From Paracrocinitomix mangrovi (lineage in GTDB: Bacteria > Bacteroidota > Bacteroidia > Flavobacteriales_D > Crocinitomicaceae): 64,000 nt of DNA. Position numbers and translations under genes: made by a program. Below the pieces are notes generated by a model. It saw only the letters and a list, made by a program, of their open reading frames with translations, did not search any database and had not been told where the DNA came from. Shown here in pieces: positions 1 to 8,513 of this stretch; position 1 is the stretch's first letter, and every line of letters begins with the position of its first letter. The DNA is taken from contig NZ_CP091819.1 in assembly GCF_019740355.2 (NCBI RefSeq), forward strand, positions 3,720,001 through 3,784,000, read 5' to 3'.

Positions 1-1
1 T

Positions 2-1402
2 AAAAGAGTAGAGGCTACCGAAGAAAAAGGTGAAGCTGATTTGTTTAGTGGATCTACAGATGACAAACCAGCTGCAGAGAAATCTGAGGGAGGTGAGCAA
101 CATAAATCTCATCACAAAGATCAGGGTGCTAAAAGAAGACCGGAGAGAAATCAACGTAAAGAGCAGAATGATAGTAGTCAGGGGAATAATCAAGGAAGTA
201 ATCAAGGAAACAATCAGGGAAATAATCATCATCACAAAAAACAAAACAAAAGAAATCCTCAAGAAGAATTTTACGGATATAATTTTGATGGGTTAATTGT
301 TAGTGAAGGTGTGTTGGATATGATGCAGGATGGATATGGCTTCCTAAGATCATCAGATTATAACTATTTGCCTTCACCGGATGATATTTATGTATCTCAA
401 TCTCAAATCAAACTTTATGGGTTGAAAAAAGGAGATACTGTAAAAGGAGCAATACGTCCACCAAAAGAAGGAGAAAAATACTTCCCGCTTATTCAGGTTG
501 AAAGTGTAAATGGACGTGAGCCTAGTTATGTAAGAGATAGAGTTCCTTTTGAATATTTAACGCCTTTATTTGCACAAGAGAAATTCAAGCTTACCGGACA
601 CGATAAGGAGACAATGTCTACACGTGTTATGGATTTGTTTGCACCAATTGGAAAAGGGCAAAGGGGAATGATCGTTGCCCAACCTAAAACGGGTAAAACA
701 GTTTTGTTAAAGGATGTGGCTAATGCGATTGCCGCAAATCACCCTGAGGTATATTTAATTGTGTTGTTGATTGATGAAAGACCTGAAGAGGTAACAGATA
801 TGGCACGTTCAGTAAATGCAGAAGTTGTTGCTTCAACATTTGATGAGCCGGCAGAAAAGCACGTGAAATTGGCCAATATTGTTTTAGAGAAATCTAAAAG
901 GATGGTTGAATGTGGACATGATGTAGTTATCTTGTTAGATTCAATTACCAGATTGGCTAGAGCATATAATACGGTTCAACCAGCATCAGGTAAAGTATTG
1001 TCTGGAGGGGTTGATGCAAATGCATTACATAAACCAAAAAGATTCTTTGGTGCTGCTAGAAAAATTGAAAACGGTGGATCTTTAACCATATTAGCAACCG
1101 CTTTAACTGAAACTGGTTCTAAAATGGATGAGGTGATCTTTGAAGAATTTAAAGGTACCGGTAACATGGAGCTTCAGTTAGATAGAAAAATCTCTAACAG
1201 AAGAATTTATCCGGCTATTGATATACTTGCATCTGGTACCAGACGTGAAGATTTATTGATGTCAAAAGATGCCTTGACAAGAATTTGGGTGTTGCGTAAA
1301 TATCTTGCAGATATGAATCCTGTAGAAGCTATGGAATTCATTAAAGAAAGAATGGAGCAAACACAATCTAACGAGGAGTTTTTGATTTCAATGAATGGGT
1401 AA
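2..1402 (+). CDS. rho: Transcription termination factor Rho, 5' end outside window
   Basis: ATP-dependent RNA helicase that terminates transcription as a hexameric ring. The reading frame is open to the left edge, so the true start lies upstream; a TTG at 41 is only internal. Visible part: an acidic and then basic Asn/Gln/Gly/His-rich disordered segment (about the first 85 residues), a cold-shock-like RNA-binding domain ([20 protein letters not shown] region), Walker A (QPKTGKT) and Walker B ([16 protein letters not shown]), ending near [11 protein letters not shown]. Even truncated it is longer than E. coli Rho (419 aa); the extra length is the low-complexity N-terminal insertion, a known feature of Bacteroidota Rho. 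The stop codon abuts the crcB stop on the other strand with no space for a terminator. Identity is certain; only the start is missing. Confidence 0.97.
   Translation, partial: KRVEATEEKGEADLFSGSTDDKPAAEKSEGGEQHKSHHKDQGAKRRPERNQRKEQNDSSQGNNQGSNQGNNQGNNHHHKKQNKRNPQEEFYGYNFDGLIVSEGVLDMMQDGYGFLRSSDYNYLPSPDDIYVSQSQIKLYGLKKGDTVKGAIRPPKEGEKYFPLIQVESVNGREPSYVRDRVPFEYLTPLFAQEKFKLTGHDKETMSTRVMDLFAPIGKGQRGMIVAQPKTGKTVLLKDVANAIAANHPEVYLIVLLIDERPEEVTDMARSVNAEVVASTFDEPAEKHVKLANIVLEKSKRMVECGHDVVILLDSITRLARAYNTVQPASGKVLSGGVDANALHKPKRFFGAARKIENGGSLTILATALTETGSKMDEVIFEEFKGTGNMELQLDRKISNRRIYPAIDILASGTRREDLLMSKDALTRIWVLRKYLADMNPVEAMEFIKERMEQTQSNEEFLISMNG
176..223 (+). repeat. 12-bp tandem repeat inside rho
   Basis: Four imperfect in-frame 12-bp units of the form AATCAAGGAAAT encode (S/N)QG(N/S) four times, followed by a His stretch. 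Slippage here would change the length of the disordered Rho linker by four residues without a frameshift. Confidence 0.75.
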
Positions 1403-1771
1403 TTACTTGGCTACGGCTAGTAAAATTCCAATTCCTAAGGCCAAACTTATCAGTATGTTTAAAATACCATACAGATAAAGTTGGTTTTTTATCAAAGCGA
1501 CAGTTTCAAAACTAAATGTGGAGAATGTAGAAAATCCTCCGCAGAATCCAATGATTACTAGGTATTTAATCCATAATTGTTGGCTCAATTTGTCTTTGTA
1601 AAAGTGAACTACTAATCCTAGTACTAAACAGGCTAAGAAGTTTGTAATAACAGTTCCAAAAGGAAATTCACTTTTAATCATTTTAAGCGATATTTCAGAA
1701 ATTCCAAACCTGGTTAGGCCGCCTAAACCGCTACCAATAAAAACTAATATGATCATTTGAAATACGCTCAT
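1403..1771 (-). CDS. crcB: Fluoride channel CrcB/Fluc
   Basis: Small dual-topology membrane protein that exports fluoride. It is 122 aa with four hydrophobic segments and the family signatures GSGLGGLTRF near the N-terminus, GTVITNFLACLVLG in TM2 and GFCGGFSTFSTFSFE in TM3, which carries the Phe-box and the central sodium-site region. It starts 8 bp after the stop of the PAP2-phosphatase gene, so the two are probably co-transcribed, and there is no room for a fluoride riboswitch directly in front. The stop codon is immediately adjacent to the rho stop. Confidence 0.92.
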   Translation of the reverse strand: MSVFQMIILVFIGSGLGGLTRFGISEISLKMIKSEFPFGTVITNFLACLVLGLVVHFYKDKLSQQLWIKYLVIIGFCGGFSTFSTFSFETVALIKNQLYLYGILNILISLALGIGILLAVAK

Positions 1772-1779
1772 GTTCTTAT

Positions 1780-2388
1780 TTACGCAGCTTTGGGTGAATT
1801 TGTTTTTAGTCTGATTCTTTTGCGAACACTTTTTGTGCTGTAGAAAAGTAGAAATGCAATAGATGTACCCAACAATGCTCCGCCCAAAATATCTGCAGGA
1901 TAGTGGACTCCTAAATAAATTCTACTATACATGATCAGTAATGCGTAAAATATCAACGTCCACCACCATTTGTTCATTTTTCTGAAGTTAAACAAGATAA
2001 AAGTGGTAATTGCAGAAACGTTTGCCGCGTGAGAAGAGACAAAACCATATGTACCTCCTCTATATTCTTTTCCGTCTGGTTTTATTACGGTTAAAACCTG
2101 GTCTGCAATTTCGAGATTATGGGTAGGTCTATATCTTAAAAAGACATACTTAAAGGCATGAACGGAAATTAAATCAGCTAGTGCAATACAAGTGACCGTT
2201 CCCAACAAAATGTATAACAAATATTTCCATCCTCCTTTGCTATATGAGTATATCAAAATAAAAGTATAAAGCGGAATCCACATCACAGTTGTACTTACGT
2301 ACCACATTACTGTGTCCATAAATGGTGAATGGTTTCCGTTTAACCATAGAAAAAGAGATCTGTCAATGGCTTCTAGTTGCTCAAGCAT
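1780..2388 (-). CDS. PAP2-family phosphatase, membrane-bound
   Basis: Phosphatidic-acid-phosphatase type 2 superfamily protein of 202 aa, probably dephosphorylating undecaprenyl diphosphate or a lipid phosphate at the periplasmic face. The three catalytic motifs are visible: KYVFLRYRP (K-x6-RP), SSHAANVSA (the PSGH-type motif) and SRIYLGVHYPADILGG (SRx5Hx3D). Five to six hydrophobic segments. It is followed closely by crcB, and a terminator hairpin separates it from the upstream secreted-protein gene. The exact substrate (UppP/BacA2-type or lipid A phosphatase) cannot be told from sequence. Confidence 0.88.
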   Translation of the reverse strand: MLEQLEAIDRSLFLWLNGNHSPFMDTVMWYVSTTVMWIPLYTFILIYSYSKGGWKYLLYILLGTVTCIALADLISVHAFKYVFLRYRPTHNLEIADQVLTVIKPDGKEYRGGTYGFVSSHAANVSAITTFILFNFRKMNKWWWTLIFYALLIMYSRIYLGVHYPADILGGALLGTSIAFLLFYSTKSVRKRIRLKTNSPKAA

Positions 2389-2433
2389 GCAGTAAAATTA
2401 GTAAATGATCTATCAGCTTTGAACTTATTAAAG

Positions 2434-2465
2434 AAAAAAGCCGATTCACAGGAACCGGCTTTTTT
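2434..2465 (-). terminator. Rho-independent terminator of the T9SS cargo gene
   Basis: Perfect 10-bp stem AAAAAAGCCG / CGGCTTTTTT with a 12-nt loop, A/T runs on both sides, starting 5 bp beyond the stop of the minus-strand secreted-protein gene. It is nearly symmetric and could work in both directions. Confidence 0.85.
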
Positions 2466-2469
2466 AATA

Positions 2470-3696
2470 TTAACGTGATATTATTATTCGTTTTTGCAGT
2501 GTCATTTCATTGATGAGCTTTACGTTTATCACATAAACTCCATTGCTTAAATCTCCAATATCTATCATAGTTTTATGACTTGGATCAACGAATATGTCTT
2601 TAACAACTTTTCCGCTCATATCAACTAATTTCAATTCATTGATGTCAATTTTTGCCTCAACTTTTAGCCAATCATTTGCAGGTATAGGGTAGACTATAAA
2701 GTCTGTTTGTTCTGTGTCATTAATTCCGGCAGGTTGATAGCAAGTTGAAAGGGTGTCCACATCTGCACAACTGGTAGTCCATCCTGTCAATGAATCTGAC
2801 AGAATGATGTTATATACTCCTGCTGCAAAGTAGTGAGTTGCTTCAAAAGCTGTATCAATAGGCGATCCATCTCCCCAGTCCCAATAACATTGTGTAGTAT
2901 CTCCATTTCCTTGGAATACGTCAACGTTGTAAAATCTATTGAATAATATAGGGCTGCTTAAGTTGGTGACAGTTTTATCACCGGCCAATAGCTCGCAATT
3001 TGGAGAAACAGAAAATTCGGCGTCAACATCATAGGAAACAATTGGATAAAAAAGCATGTCTGCGTCAAAAGGAGTACCGCCAACATTTACGTTGTATCCT
3101 CTTACCCAGTTAAATCCAATTTTTGCACTTCCTAAGTTCTCGCCCTGTCCATCTCCATTATTATAACTGCTAGAATACATTACTATGGAGTTAGGGGAGT
3201 TGTTGAATACTGCAATGATATAGGGTTGATCCAATGTAACAGCTGAGTCAAACATGGCTGTTTTTATCAAAGAGTCAATATTATACGCATAAATAATTGT
3301 ATCAACAGCAACGGTAGTTGAGGCAACTGGAGCTCCAAATGGTAAGGAGTCTGCATTGGCTTCATATACTGTAACAGTAACATCTATTGAATTTCCACTT
3401 ACATTATCTGATTTATATGCCACAAATTGTGCTCCATGAACCTGAATGGGTTGCGGGCAATCAAAATACTGGCAAAACCCAAATGCAGATGTTGAATTGT
3501 TTATTTGTATACCTTGAGTTGCGGTAGCTTTAGCAAGATTATATAGGATGGTGTCATTTCCGCAATCGGTGGATCTTTGTCCTGATGAATTTCCAAAAGG
3601 ACCATGTTTAATTGATGTTTCTTCTCCAACAGCTTGCAATTGACCAAAAGAGGTGAAAGCTGAGAGAATTAAACAAAGGAGTAGATTTTTTTTCAT
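2470..3696 (-). CDS. Secreted T9SS cargo protein with PKD-like domain
   Basis: 408 aa. An N-terminal signal peptide (MKKNLLLCLILSAFTSFGQ) directs Sec export. The middle holds Cys-containing beta-rich sequence and a PKD-like module (CYWDWGDGSPIDT...ATHYFAAGVYNIIL, about residues 270-305). The C-terminal 75 residues (starting IVYPIPANDWL, ending QKRIIISR, with GVYVINV) are a typical type A T9SS sorting domain, so the protein should cross the outer membrane by T9SS and be surface-anchored or released. No catalytic motif is recognised; an adhesin or envelope role is only a guess. Monocistronic, with its own terminator. Confidence 0.82.
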   Translation of the reverse strand: MKKNLLLCLILSAFTSFGQLQAVGEETSIKHGPFGNSSGQRSTDCGNDTILYNLAKATATQGIQINNSTSAFGFCQYFDCPQPIQVHGAQFVAYKSDNVSGNSIDVTVTVYEANADSLPFGAPVASTTVAVDTIIYAYNIDSLIKTAMFDSAVTLDQPYIIAVFNNSPNSIVMYSSSYNNGDGQGENLGSAKIGFNWVRGYNVNVGGTPFDADMLFYPIVSYDVDAEFSVSPNCELLAGDKTVTNLSSPILFNRFYNVDVFQGNGDTTQCYWDWGDGSPIDTAFEATHYFAAGVYNIILSDSLTGWTTSCADVDTLSTCYQPAGINDTEQTDFIVYPIPANDWLKVEAKIDINELKLVDMSGKVVKDIFVDPSHKTMIDIGDLSNGVYVINVKLINEMTLQKRIIISR

Positions 3697-3764
3697 AGGT
3701 GTTAATTATCGCTTTACGCAATTTAAGAAAAAATACAAACGATTAACTCCTAGTGAAATACAAA

Positions 3765-4208
3765 TTAGCTTTTCTCAGCTCCCTCTGCAAAAGATTTGAA
3801 ATCGTGCATATTTGCCAGAGACTGTTTTTTGAAGGCTTTAGGCATTAAAATAGAGACTACCCAAACCATACCTTTGAATTTAAAGACGTTGTTTTGGGTC
3901 CATCTGGTTTGATTGTCAGATATGATGTCAAAACGATTGTCATTCCAATTTTTTACACCTTTTGAGGTAAATACAAAATTAATGACATCCGGAAGTTCCA
4001 TTCTGGTAATCTCTTCTTCAATGGTCATTTCGCCTCTTTTTGATTTGAAAACCATTTTTGATTTAGCTCCTGTCTCGCCAGGGTTTCCGGATAGATGATC
4101 CCATTTGTCAAGACCTTTCATCCATTTAAAAGCATTTTCCTGATTATTGAAAAGCTCAACTACCTTTTCCCTGGGTAATTCAATTACAATTTCGTGCGAA
4201 TATTTCAT
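3765..4208 (-). CDS. SRPBCC/START-like domain protein
   Basis: 147 aa soluble protein. The N-terminal pattern (YSHEIVIELPREKVVELFNN, then WMKGLDKWDHLSGNPGETGA and MTIEEEITRMELP) is that of the polyketide-cyclase/SRPBCC superfamily, whose members bind hydrophobic ligands in a helix-grip pocket. No signal peptide. It stands alone between two T9SS cargo genes. Ligand and role are unknown. Confidence 0.72.
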   Translation of the reverse strand: MKYSHEIVIELPREKVVELFNNQENAFKWMKGLDKWDHLSGNPGETGAKSKMVFKSKRGEMTIEEEITRMELPDVINFVFTSKGVKNWNDNRFDIISDNQTRWTQNNVFKFKGMVWVVSILMPKAFKKQSLANMHDFKSFAEGAEKS

Positions 4209-4299
4209 GAGGTTGAAAACGTATCTCTAATAAAAGTAGAGATTTATTCAAAAAATCAAAACTTTGCTTAAGTTAAAATGTTGTTTTTCAAATAGATGA

Positions 4300-5313
4300 T
4301 TATTGTTTGACAAATTTTGAACTCACACTGTTTCCATCTGAACTAAACATTTGTAAAATGTAATTTCCAGTTGCTAAAGAATGAATATCTATTGATCCAT
4401 CCACTGTGTATCCAGCTAATATTTTTCTCCCGCTCAAATCAACAATAGAATAATTGAAGTTATTTTGATTGGTCTTGATAAAATCATTTGCAGGGTTTGG
4501 ATAAATGACGATTTCATTTGATTTGCCATCAAGTTCTTTTTCACCTACACCGCAAGAAGCTGTTCCAAACGTCACTCCCATACCAATAGTTCCGGTATTT
4601 AAATTAAATGAGCCAGATGGTGTGTTGATTGTTAAACTTCCTATCACATCACCTAAATTTGAACTGTTTCCATCTATATAAATGGTTCCACTTCCTCTTA
4701 AAGTATCTCCTCCACAGTTACTAAAATCGTTCATGATACACAAAATACCATTGTTGGTGTAAATGGCATCCATTGTTTGGATATTACAGTTAGTAGCATT
4801 GTTATTCACTGTCATCAAACCATTATTAATAAAATCCCCTTGATTGTTAAAGTCTTCATTCACGGTAATAGTTCCGGCATTAGTAAAGGTAGAACCTTCG
4901 TCATGTGCAAATGAAGAGGTTGTTAAGGAACCGGAATTTATGGTTGTTGATCTCGTAAATACACTATCCATAACGGCTGTGCCGTGATTTTCAATAAATC
5001 CTGCATCCATCAATAGATCGTCAATTTCCAGATATCCTTCGTTGATTAAAGAACCGCCATTGATATAAAATGATAGCATGTTAGCGCCATCAGATAATTG
5101 CCCATTAGCTGAAATCTTAATTTGCCCGCTGGTATATGCAATACCTGTAGATAATGAAAGGTTGTGGTTAATTACCAAAGAGTCTCCGTCAGCCGGTAAA
5201 CAAGTGCAATCCCAAACAAAAGGATTCCAAAACGCTCCATCCTGTGTAGTAGTTTTAACTTGAGCAAAACTCACTCCGGTAAACATACATAATGCAATTG
5301 CTAATCTTTTCAT
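4300..5313 (-). CDS. Secreted T9SS cargo protein, repetitive beta-structure
   Basis: 337 aa. Signal peptide MKRLAIALCMFTGVSFAQ. The body is full of short periodic turns rich in Asn, Gly and Ser (INNGLMTVNN, YINGGSLINEGY, GTITVNEDFNNQGDFI), which suggests a beta-helix or solenoid. The last ~70 residues (IVIYPNPANDFIKTNQ to the end, with SIVDLSGRKIL and GNYILQM) form a T9SS type A sorting domain. Cys pairs (WDCTCLP, SCGVG) may form disulfides after export. No enzymatic motif is visible; surface structure or adhesion is an inference. Confidence 0.8.
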   Translation of the reverse strand: MKRLAIALCMFTGVSFAQVKTTTQDGAFWNPFVWDCTCLPADGDSLVINHNLSLSTGIAYTSGQIKISANGQLSDGANMLSFYINGGSLINEGYLEIDDLLMDAGFIENHGTAVMDSVFTRSTTINSGSLTTSSFAHDEGSTFTNAGTITVNEDFNNQGDFINNGLMTVNNNATNCNIQTMDAIYTNNGILCIMNDFSNCGGDTLRGSGTIYIDGNSSNLGDVIGSLTINTPSGSFNLNTGTIGMGVTFGTASCGVGEKELDGKSNEIVIYPNPANDFIKTNQNNFNYSIVDLSGRKILAGYTVDGSIDIHSLATGNYILQMFSSDGNSVSSKFVKQ

Positions 5314-5368
5314 ACCATCTAGTTTATGCTAGATAATACGTGAGATAGATAAAAAGGTTAGATTGAGG

Positions 5369-6289
5369 TTATTTATATGATTCAAAAATCATCATTCTAA
5401 AAGCCTGAGGAGACATGCCTTCGCTCTTTTTAAATTGACGGGTGAAATATGCCGGATTGTTAAAGCCAGTTCTACCGGCAACTTGTGAAATACTCAATTT
5501 GTGGTCGTTCAACAATCTCTTGGCAAACTTAATTCGCTCCTGAAGAATAAATGAAACCGGAGATTCCCCAATGGTGTCTTTAAACACTCTATGAAAATGA
5601 GAAGCACTCATGTAGGCTTTATCTGCCAATCCTTCTACAGTTAATTTATCAGATAAATTTTGCTTAATGTATCGCACAATGTAAGCGATTCTGTTATTGT
5701 TATATAAATCGCTAGACGCTCTTAAAATAGTTGATCTAGCTTCTGTTTGTAGTAATCTAACAATCAGTTCCTTTAACATGTAATCCAACAACATGTCTCT
5801 TGAATTGTGCTGGTTGATAAAGGTCATTGTAATGCGATTCATCAAATGTTGAATATCATTTTGTGCATGAACCATTCCAGGCTTTTTGGCAATTTCCCAA
5901 CGTTTAAAATCGTCATTTTCAATTCTGACTTTTTCATTGAAATTGTTGATTGTTTCTCGTATCAATGAGGGATCTATGCCTAGCGCAAGACATTGAGTTG
6001 GATTTTGAAATGAGGCTTCAGGGAAATCTATGATCATTTCTTGTCCTACAGGCATTACTAATGTCTCACCGGGAAAAAAGTTAAACTGATCCATATCTTG
6101 TAAATGCATTACTTTTTTACCGCTAAGCATGCTCACAATTACTGGATAGTCAAAAGTTAAATCAACCCTTTCTGCCACCTTGTAAGTTTCAAACATGTTT
6201 AATTCTGAAGCATCTGCTTGGAAGACACTTTGATTCTCAACAAGAGTTTGAACCCTACTTTCAATTATTTGCCTATTCAAATCGCTCAT
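5369..6289 (-). CDS. AraC-family transcriptional regulator
   Basis: 306 aa. The C-terminal ~105 residues contain the two helix-turn-helix motifs of AraC/XylS proteins (LTVEGLADKAYMSASHFHRV and ISQVAGRTGFNNPAYFTRQF, then KKSEGMSPQAFR). The N-terminal ~180 residues look like the AraC_N ligand-binding region (cupin-like; FFPGETLVMPVGQEM). It is divergent from the aldB-type dehydrogenase, with a 143-bp intergenic region holding two palindromes and a repeated AAACGAT, so it most likely controls that gene in response to an aldehyde or alcohol signal (inference). Confidence 0.88.
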   Translation of the reverse strand: MSDLNRQIIESRVQTLVENQSVFQADASELNMFETYKVAERVDLTFDYPVIVSMLSGKKVMHLQDMDQFNFFPGETLVMPVGQEMIIDFPEASFQNPTQCLALGIDPSLIRETINNFNEKVRIENDDFKRWEIAKKPGMVHAQNDIQHLMNRITMTFINQHNSRDMLLDYMLKELIVRLLQTEARSTILRASSDLYNNNRIAYIVRYIKQNLSDKLTVEGLADKAYMSASHFHRVFKDTIGESPVSFILQERIKFAKRLLNDHKLSISQVAGRTGFNNPAYFTRQFKKSEGMSPQAFRMMIFESYK

Positions 6290-6327
6290 AAAAGTTGATA
6301 CAAGTTACTCAAAATCATCAAATCCTT

Positions 6328-6398
6328 AAACGATTCTATCACAATGATAGGATAGTGCAAACGATCGGTAGATTAATGCAAAAGTTTGAGATTCAAAC
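6328..6398. promoter_or_regulatory. Candidate operator region between araC-type gene and aldB
   Basis: The divergent intergenic region contains a repeated AAACGAT (6328-6334 and 6359-6365, 31 bp apart, about three helical turns) and two perfect 6-3-6 palindromes: CTATCA-caa-TGATAG (6336-6350) and GTTTGA-gat-TCAAAC (6384-6398). Paired direct half-sites on one DNA face are usual for AraC-family proteins. The sites are seen; that the regulator binds them is inferred. Confidence 0.5.
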
Positions 6399-6432
6399 TG
6401 TCTAGCTTCACATAAATCAAAAAACATGTGAT

Positions 6433-7932
6433 ATGAGTTATACAAAACCGACATTTAATGATGTATATAATAACTTCATTAACGGAAAATTTACTCCACC
6501 CGTAAATGGTGAGTATTTTGAAAACAGATCGCCTGTGGACAATACTTTGATTGCAAAGTATCCAAGATCAACAAAAGAAGATGTTGATTTAGCAGTTGAA
6601 GCAGCTAATGCTGCAAAAGAAGCCTGGGGAAAAACTTCAGCCACACAAAGAGCGGCTTTACTAAATAAAGTAGCTGACATCATAGAAGAAAATCTAGAAG
6701 AATTCGCTTTAGTTGAAACATGTGACAACGGAAAAGCGATAAGAGAAACTTTAAATGCAGATGTACCTTTGTCAGTTGATCACTGGCGTTATTTTGCTGC
6801 GGCTATCCGAATGGAAGAGGGCTCTGCAACAGAGTTAGATGAAAACACGGTGTCTTTAATTATTAAAGAACCAATCGGTGTAGTTGGTCAAATTATTCCG
6901 TGGAACTTTCCTTTGTTGATGTTGTCCTGGAAATTACCCCCTGCTTTGGCATCAGGTAACTGTGTAATTTTAAAACCAGCTGAGCAAACGCCGTCTTCTG
7001 CTACCTTATTAATGGAGAAGATTGCTGATGTATTTCCTCCGGGTGTAGTAAATGTTGTTCATGGCTTTGGTCCTGAAGCCGGAAAACCACTGGCATCTCA
7101 CGACGGGATTGACAAAGTGGCTTTTACCGGGGAAACAACAACCGGGCAGTTAATTATGCAATATGCTTCTAAAAATCTGAATCCGGTAACAATGGAATTA
7201 GGAGGTAAGTCACCTAATATATTCTTTAATAGTGTAATGGATGAGGATGATGCATTCTTGGATAAAGCTATTGAGGGAGCTGTGTTGTTTGCATTTAACC
7301 AGGGTGAGGTTTGTACTTGTCCTTCAAGAATTTTGGTTCAAGAGGATATATATGATGCTTTCATGGAGAGAGTTGTTGCAAGAACTAAAGCAATTGTTCA
7401 AGGAAATCCTTATGATGTCAATACTCAAGTGGGTGCACAAGCTTCAAGTGATCAAAAAGAAAAGATTCTTTCTTATTTAGAAATTGGAAAAGAAGAAGGA
7501 GCAAAAGTGTTAGCAGGTGGAGCTGCTTGCAATTTGGATGGAGATTTTGCGAATGGATTTTACATTCAGCCTACAATTTTAGAAGGGCATAATAAAATGC
7601 GTGTGTTCCAGGAAGAGATTTTTGGACCTGTTGTTTGTGTTACCAAATTCAAAGATGAAGCAGAGGCTTTAGAAATTGCCAATGACACTTTGTATGGGTT
7701 AGGTGCAGGCGTTTGGACAAGAGATGCGCATCAACTATATCAAATTCCAAGAGAAATAAAAGCGGGTAGAGTATGGGTGAATTGTTATCATGCTTATCCA
7801 GCACATGCTCCTTTTGGAGGATATAAAAAATCAGGATTCGGAAGAGAAACACATGTGATGATGATGAACCATTATCGTCAAACAAAAAACATGTTGATCT
7901 CTTATGATAAGAACAAATTAGGTTTTTTCTAG
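6433..7932 (+). CDS. aldB: NAD(P)+-dependent acetaldehyde dehydrogenase, AldB/ExaC type
   Basis: Oxidises acetaldehyde and related short aldehydes to acids. 499 aa, the full family length. Motifs: catalytic Cys294 in GEVCTCPSR, the two-cysteine variant typical of AldB/ThcA/ExaC; general base Glu255 in [11 protein letters not shown]; the NAD-binding loop [19 protein letters not shown] near residue 155; and C-terminal [19 protein letters not shown]. The start ATG at 6433 fits family alignments. Neighbours support the call: a divergent AraC regulator and a downstream DUF779 gene, a pairing common for this subfamily. The acetate formed could feed the acyl-CoA synthetases encoded 8-12 kb downstream. 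Confidence 0.92.
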   Translation: MSYTKPTFNDVYNNFINGKFTPPVNGEYFENRSPVDNTLIAKYPRSTKEDVDLAVEAANAAKEAWGKTSATQRAALLNKVADIIEENLEEFALVETCDNGKAIRETLNADVPLSVDHWRYFAAAIRMEEGSATELDENTVSLIIKEPIGVVGQIIPWNFPLLMLSWKLPPALASGNCVILKPAEQTPSSATLLMEKIADVFPPGVVNVVHGFGPEAGKPLASHDGIDKVAFTGETTTGQLIMQYASKNLNPVTMELGGKSPNIFFNSVMDEDDAFLDKAIEGAVLFAFNQGEVCTCPSRILVQEDIYDAFMERVVARTKAIVQGNPYDVNTQVGAQASSDQKEKILSYLEIGKEEGAKVLAGGAACNLDGDFANGFYIQPTILEGHNKMRVFQEEIFGPVVCVTKFKDEAEALEIANDTLYGLGAGVWTRDAHQLYQIPREIKAGRVWVNCYHAYPAHAPFGGYKKSGFGRETHVMMMNHYRQTKNMLISYDKNKLGFF

Positions 7933-7959
7933 GATGATTTAGTTTATCCGGTGAGCAAG

Positions 7960-7994
7960 GAGGGGGAGTAGATTTCGGCATTAGGCTCCCTCTC
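7960..7994 (+). other. Stem-loop between aldB and DUF779 gene
   Basis: GAGGGGGAG (7960-7968) pairs with CTCCCTCTC (7986-7994) over 9 bp with one G-U, 17-nt loop, followed by only a weak T-rich stretch. It could be a partial terminator or an mRNA-processing hairpin lowering expression of the second gene. Confidence 0.5.
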
Positions 7995-8019
7995 ATTTTG
8001 TTTTAAAATCAATCATAAA

Positions 8020-8352
8020 ATGGAAAGACTAGCAATAACAGAAGAAGCAGCAAAAGCTGTTGAACAATTGAAAGAAAAACATGGTGATTTGATATTTCAT
8101 CAAAGTGGTGGTTGCTGTGACGGTTCTGCTCCCATGATTTTTGAAGAGGGCGAAATGTATATAGATGATAATGATGTTAAGCTTGGAGAGATTTGTGGTG
8201 TTCCATTTTACATGAGTAAAGATCAGTTTGAATACTGGAAACATACTCATCTAACAATAGATGTTACCGAAGGAAGAGGTGCCAGTTTTTCATTGGAGAT
8301 ACCTTTGGGAGTACGTTTTATTGTTAAATCTAGACTACTTACGGCGGAATGA
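8020..8352 (+). CDS. DUF779 protein, aldehyde-dehydrogenase partner
   Basis: 110 aa, full length for DUF779. The conserved core is visible: FHQSGGCCDGSAPMIF (vicinal cysteines), GVPFYMSKDQFEYWKHT and a C-terminal EIPLGVRFIVKSR. The Cys pair and acidic residues hint at metal or redox chemistry, but no function is established to my knowledge. It lies 87 bp downstream of the AldB-type dehydrogenase and ends before a strong terminator, so the two form a unit. A role in maturing or protecting the dehydrogenase is inference from gene neighbourhood. Confidence 0.88.
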   Translation: MERLAITEEAAKAVEQLKEKHGDLIFHQSGGCCDGSAPMIFEEGEMYIDDNDVKLGEICGVPFYMSKDQFEYWKHTHLTIDVTEGRGASFSLEIPLGVRFIVKSRLLTAE

Positions 8353-8376
8353 AAAAGCCGAGCTAAATAGAGGTAG

Positions 8377-8402
8377 GGGGATGCGCTTGCATCCCCTTTT
8401 TT
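8377..8402 (+). terminator. Rho-independent terminator after aldB-DUF779
   Basis: 8-bp perfect stem GGGGATGC / GCATCCCC with a GCTT loop, followed by six T. It cleanly separates the aldehyde dehydrogenase unit from the acetate locus. Confidence 0.9.
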
Positions 8403-8461
8403 GTGCAATAAAATTCTTTCTAGGTGATGTTTTTAAGAGGTAGAAGAATAGTGCAATAAAA
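8403..8461 (+). repeat. Direct repeat GTGCAATAAAA
   Basis: Two exact 11-bp copies (8403-8413 and 8451-8461), 48 bp apart, upstream of the IS1-like gene. They may be regulatory or a remnant of insertion; no other copy was noticed nearby. Confidence 0.45.
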
Positions 8462-8478
8462 AAGCAGTATAATTATTG

Positions 8479-8505
8479 TGCTAAATAGATATACATTTGC
8501 TAAAT
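8479..8505 (+). promoter_or_regulatory. Two TGCTAAAT sites and -7 element before the IS1-like gene
   Basis: TGCTAAAT occurs at 8479-8486 and 8498-8505, each followed after about 3 nt by TATA. The second overlaps TACATTTG (8492-8499), which fits the Bacteroidota -7 consensus TAnnTTTG. Two further copies in inverted orientation lie just downstream of the gene. Likely binding sites of the encoded DNA-binding protein, or transposon-end remnants. Confidence 0.5.
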
Positions 8506-8513
8506 TAGTATAT

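Noticed and set aside
30-296. 88-aa plus-strand open frame at the left edge
   Set aside because: Out-of-frame shadow of the repetitive rho region, rich in Ile/Lys/Arg only because of the repeat.
1772-1779. Fluoride riboswitch before crcB
   Set aside because: Only 8 bp separate crcB from the upstream stop codon.
4223-4243. ATCTCTA/TAGAGAT hairpin as a terminator
   Set aside because: Seven AT-rich pairs without a T run in the direction needed; could be chance.
5317-5334. ATCTAG/CTAGAT hairpin between AraC gene and secreted-protein gene
   Set aside because: Six-pair AT-rich stem upstream of the secreted-protein gene; too weak to call.
7649-7996. 115-aa minus-strand open frame
   Set aside because: Antisense shadow of the aldehyde dehydrogenase 3' end.
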